Assembly: GCA_964631565.1 (NCBI GenBank)
Contig: CAZVYJ010000033.1
Span: 1 to 31,514 of the forward strand
Reading direction: 5' to 3'
DNA from: CAZVYJ01 sp964631565
GTDB taxonomy: Bacteria > Planctomycetota > Phycisphaerae > SM23-33
DNA length: 31,514 nt
A program made the position numbers and the translations under genes. The notes under the pieces are model-generated. The model was not told where the DNA came from and searched no databases. It was given only the letters and a program-made list of their open reading frames with translations. This document shows, piece after piece, positions 29,235-31,514 of this stretch; position 1 is the first letter of the stretch; the number at the start of each line of letters is the position of its first letter.

Positions 29235-30692
29235 TTACTGTGCCTGTTTCGCTCCGCCGACCTGGCCTCTGGAACCGAGATAAAACGAATCGCCGGTAGT
29301 TATCGTGATGTTTTTGTCTATTTTTTCCGCGAGAACCTTTGCGCTGTCGGCGAACAGGGGCGAAATTTCTATGGCGGCCGCCACCTGCCCGCCGGCGTCG
29401 CGCGGCACGGTTATTCCAGCAGCCTCCAGCCAGCCGGCCGCCCGGCGAACCTGGTCGTGCAGGCTGCTGGTGAGGCTGTCGGAGCCGCTTGCGTTCTTAA
29501 TCGGCGAAAATTCCTCGCTGCGGAGCGTCTCGAGCACGACGACGTTTTTCGCCAGAGGCAGAGCGTCGAAAACGAACATTTCGAGCTTTATGGCGTTGGG
29601 CGTTTCCGGCTTGATGAGTCTGCCGGCGTCGTCAATGTACGGAACTTTTTTCTCGGCCCTGTGGTAAGGCAGGCTGCATCGCCCGCCGGCGGTGAGCTTC
29701 TCGACGAAGCTTCGTGACAGCGTATGAATCGCGATGCTGCCGGCGCTGAACCGCAGCCGGCCGTCTTCGGTGGTCTGGCGGGCCAGCTCTTCGGGCATGT
29801 CGGAATATTCAATCACGGTAACCTTGCCGTCTACGAGGCAGAAGTTGCCGAGCTTTTCCATCGGGTCGCGCTTGGGCAGGCATTTCGCGCCCATCTCGGA
29901 CGACTGGAGATCGTGCAGTCCGATAAACAGCGGGTCAATGCACCTGACCAGCGGGTTATCAACCTGGAAATAGCTGATAATCTCGACGCCGCGGGCGGCC
30001 ATGTCGTCAAGTGCGCCGCTCTTGCGAAGCGCGGTCAGGCTGCCGCCGTGACCGTCCGGATTGAGGGCCAGCGATGACTTGCCGGCGAGCAGCAGCTTGC
30101 CGTCCATGCTGAAAGCGGGCATGGTGCCCTGAACCAGGAAGAACACGTCTTCGGGCTTCATCCCGAAAAACTTGTTCTGGCGGAAAAACGCACGCGTGGC
30201 GACGTCGTTGGCGGGCGACGTCATGATGTACCACGGAATCGTCGTGGAATACCGCTGGCAGGCCGCGAGTATCTGCTCGGCAAACACGCGAAACAGCGGC
30301 TTGCGGGTTACGGGAGTGGCTTCAAGGCAGCCCTTGGGTCCTTCGTATCCCAGCCGCGTGCCCTGGCCGCCGGCCACCACAAAGGCGGCGACCTTGCCGG
30401 CGGCGATAAGTTTCTCGCCATGCTTGTAAGCCTTCGCCTGTCGGTCGGCCTCGGCCTTGTCGGCAGGCCTGGCGGGCACTATCGGCGGCGGAACGATATC
30501 GCCGGCAGGTTTGAAGCTCGGATTCGACCTGGCGTATTTCTCGATAAGCTCGTCCAGGTAATCAAAGTCTATCGCGTCGATGGCGTCCAGCAGGGCTTTC
30601 TGCTCAGCCGGCGGAAGTTCATCATAAAAACGCAGCAGGTGCGACTGGCCATGCGACTTGAGCTTTTTACTGACGGTTTTAAAATCGGCCAT
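29235..30692 (-). CDS. UAP1-like UDP-sugar pyrophosphorylase
   Basis: A 485-residue member of the UDPGP family, most like eukaryotic UDP-N-acetylglucosamine pyrophosphorylase (UTP + GlcNAc-1-P gives UDP-GlcNAc). Motifs: VVAGGQGTRLGYEGPKGCLEATPV (105-128, nucleotide binding and catalytic Arg/Lys), WYIMTSPAND (154-163), NPDGHGGSLTAL (211-222), YFQVDNPLVRCIDPLFIGLH (241-260) and VIEYSDMPEELA. It differs from bacterial GlmU, which has an acetyltransferase half. Substrate (GlcNAc, GalNAc or another sugar phosphate) cannot be settled here. The frame is open to 30767, but ATG 30692 has GGAG six bases upstream and starts the family's helical region. Confidence 0.9.
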   Translation of the reverse strand: MADFKTVSKKLKSHGQSHLLRFYDELPPAEQKALLDAIDAIDFDYLDELIEKYARSNPSFKPAGDIVPPPIVPARPADKAEADRQAKAYKHGEKLIAAGKVAAFVVAGGQGTRLGYEGPKGCLEATPVTRKPLFRVFAEQILAACQRYSTTIPWYIMTSPANDVATRAFFRQNKFFGMKPEDVFFLVQGTMPAFSMDGKLLLAGKSSLALNPDGHGGSLTALRKSGALDDMAARGVEIISYFQVDNPLVRCIDPLFIGLHDLQSSEMGAKCLPKRDPMEKLGNFCLVDGKVTVIEYSDMPEELARQTTEDGRLRFSAGSIAIHTLSRSFVEKLTAGGRCSLPYHRAEKKVPYIDDAGRLIKPETPNAIKLEMFVFDALPLAKNVVVLETLRSEEFSPIKNASGSDSLTSSLHDQVRRAAGWLEAAGITVPRDAGGQVAAAIEISPLFADSAKVLAEKIDKNITITTGDSFYLGSRGQVGGAKQAQ

Positions 30693-30799
30693 TAAATTCT
30701 CCAGACAAATATCCAATCCATACGAAACCGCCATTAAGGTAACAGCAGATCGGCAGTCCTTCAACATCCATAAAATGTGAATGGCCCTTCCGACTGCAC

Positions 30800-30827
30800 T
30801 TTACGTCTGCACCGGTGCAGACGTAAA
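30800..30827. repeat. 28-bp perfect palindrome
   Basis: Bases 30800-30813 (TTTACGTCTGCACC) are the exact reverse complement of 30814-30827 with no central loop. It lies between the uridylyltransferase start and the transposase gene, in the likely downstream flank of the insertion element. It could be an element end, an operator or a cruciform-forming site. Confidence 0.85.
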
Positions 30828-30872
30828 AACCTGTGACCATTAACAGGCTTTTATGAACCTGAAAACCATTAG

Positions 30873-30892
30873 CCCCACCCGTAAGGGTGGGG
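30873..30892. repeat. 8-bp tetraloop hairpin, downstream flank of transposase
   Basis: CCCCACCC (30873-30880), loop GTAA, GGGTGGGG (30885-30892). Subterminal hairpins of this kind are what IS200/IS605-type transposases recognise at element ends. Confidence 0.75.
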
Positions 30893-30916
30893 GTAAAAAC
30901 TGCCGCACAACAGCCA

Positions 30917-30930
30917 GCCCCATAAGGGGC
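30917..30930. repeat. 5-bp tetraloop hairpin next to transposase stop
   Basis: GCCCC (30917-30921), loop ATAA, GGGGC (30926-30930), 12 bases beyond the transposase stop codon. Design is like the neighbouring hairpin at 30873-30892. Confidence 0.65.
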
Positions 30931-30941
30931 GATACATATCA

Positions 30942-31388
30942 TCAGTCTCGGTCCAGAACTTTGGTCTCATCATAGCGAATATCATGCTTTCGCAACAGCA
31001 GGAGTAATTCATTATCAAATTTCATGTCACAATGCCTCGACTTCTGGTTTTTGATGTATTGCTGAATCGCCTTTATGCCGGACCGGCTTGCCGTAAAGGT
31101 CTGCCACGCGAAGTCCGCCATTACTGGAAACGTCTCGTGAACCCATTTGGAAGAATTGGACTTGATAAGGTTTACAGCTTTTGACACCGGCATGTCCGGC
31201 GACAACGAAACAAGAATATGCAGATGGTTGGTAGTTCCGCCAATACCAAGCGAAACGCCGCCGATATTCCGTACAATTCCTTCAACATAGGCACAAAGTC
31301 TGGCGAGAACGTCCTGGGGTATGAGATTGCGCCGGCCGGAAGTGGAAAACACCGCATGGTAATGAAGGCACGAGAATGTGTGCGCCAT
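30942..31388 (-). CDS. tnpA: IS200-type HUH transposase (Y1_Tnp)
   Basis: A 148-residue single-domain HUH transposase. It has the family start (FSCLHYHAVFSTSGRRNLI), the metal-binding HxH in TTNHLHILVSL (about 52-62), KAVNLIKSNSSKWVHETFP, and the C-terminal catalytic Tyr in IQQYIKNQKSRH (about 108-119). Length fits IS200 TnpA (about 150) and all landmarks are present, so it may be active. No tnpB accessory gene lies beside it within the window. A REP-associated (RAYT-like) role is possible because several palindromes surround it. The ATG at 31388 has GGGGAA four bases upstream. Confidence 0.93.
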   Translation of the reverse strand: MAHTFSCLHYHAVFSTSGRRNLIPQDVLARLCAYVEGIVRNIGGVSLGIGGTTNHLHILVSLSPDMPVSKAVNLIKSNSSKWVHETFPVMADFAWQTFTASRSGIKAIQQYIKNQKSRHCDMKFDNELLLLLRKHDIRYDETKVLDRD

Positions 31389-31402
31389 TTAATTCCCCTT
31401 TC

Positions 31403-31440
31403 AAAAGCAGTGCCGGTCCTTACGGACCTTCCTTGCTTTT
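31403..31440. repeat. Extended hairpin upstream of transposase
   Basis: AAAAGCA (31403-31409) pairs with TGCTTTT (31434-31440), and inside it GGTCC (31415-31419) pairs with GGACC (31424-31428) across a TTAC loop, separated by a 5+5 internal loop. Read on the transposase strand the inner loop is GTAA, the same as in the hairpin at 30881-30884. Confidence 0.75.
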
Positions 31441-31514
31441 AACCAACCCGTATCCCCCGCCCTGACGGACTTTATGCGCTTTGCCCATCTTACCCATTGC
31501 GCCAAAAAGAGTTC

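Larger units (their letters stand above)
30800..31440. mobile_element. Probable IS200-like element, boundaries uncertain
   Basis: The transposase gene is bounded on one side by three perfect palindromes (30800-30930) and on the other by an extended hairpin (31403-31440). Together these are a reasonable guess at the subterminal structures of an IS200-type element, which has no terminal inverted repeats and makes no target duplication. The true cleavage sites cannot be set from one copy. Confidence 0.5.

Overview
The window is about 31.5 kb of bacterial DNA of moderately high GC, very densely coding, and dominated by one strand (minus). The gene content points to a flagellated Gram-negative bacterium: genes for the P ring, the L ring and the P-ring assembly protein FlgA are all present, and there are two predicted lipoproteins. 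The style of the intergenic repeats (near-palindromic filler such as repeated 'attcg' and 'cagaactcagaac' strings, C-rich/G-rich tetraloop hairpins), a SUMF1-type lipoprotein, a eukaryote-like UDP-sugar pyrophosphorylase and the large indolepyruvate oxidoreductase resemble Planctomycetota, perhaps Phycisphaerae. That assignment is an inference from style; there is no rRNA or marker protein here to prove it.

Region 1 (1-253) is a repeat-rich non-coding edge with a 55-bp exact direct repeat. Region 2 (254-14649, minus strand) is a single large flagellar operon. In transcription order it holds fliK, flgD, flgE, a membrane-anchored PilZ-like gene, flgF, flgG, flgA, flgH, flgI, a FlgJ-type rod-binding gene, flgN, flgK, flgL, a TPR gene and a small helical gene. 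Spacings are short and several junctions overlap as ATGA. It encodes most of the distal rod, hook, hook-filament junction, L/P rings and their chaperones. FlgB, FlgC, FliE, the export gate and flagellin are absent. A textbook sigma-54 promoter (14671-14687) lies directly upstream of fliK. Region 3 (14688-15500) is a long divergent intergenic region with two candidate enhancer dyads and a candidate structured RNA. Region 4 (15501-16928, plus) is a sigma-54 activator with a degenerate receiver domain, the obvious candidate to switch on the flagellar operon.

Region 5 (16929-21601) contains a two-way terminator, miaB (minus), a secreted five-bladed-propeller protein of the GH43/GH32 kind (plus), tRNA-His (minus), a degenerate receiver-only protein (minus) and a small lipoprotein (plus). 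Region 6 (21668-30692, minus) contains a SUMF1-domain lipoprotein, endonuclease III, a 1576-residue fusion protein, NAD kinase and a UAP1-like uridylyltransferase. The fusion joins both indolepyruvate:ferredoxin oxidoreductase subunits to a complete GltD-like NAD(P)H flavoprotein, and it is the most unusual gene in the window. Region 7 (30693-31514) is an IS200-type HUH transposase gene flanked by several perfect palindromes.

The strongest candidates for something undescribed are the IorA-IorB-GltD fusion next to nadK, the sigma-54 promoter, dyad and activator module with a phosphorylation-deaf activator, and the structured intergenic region in front of that activator.
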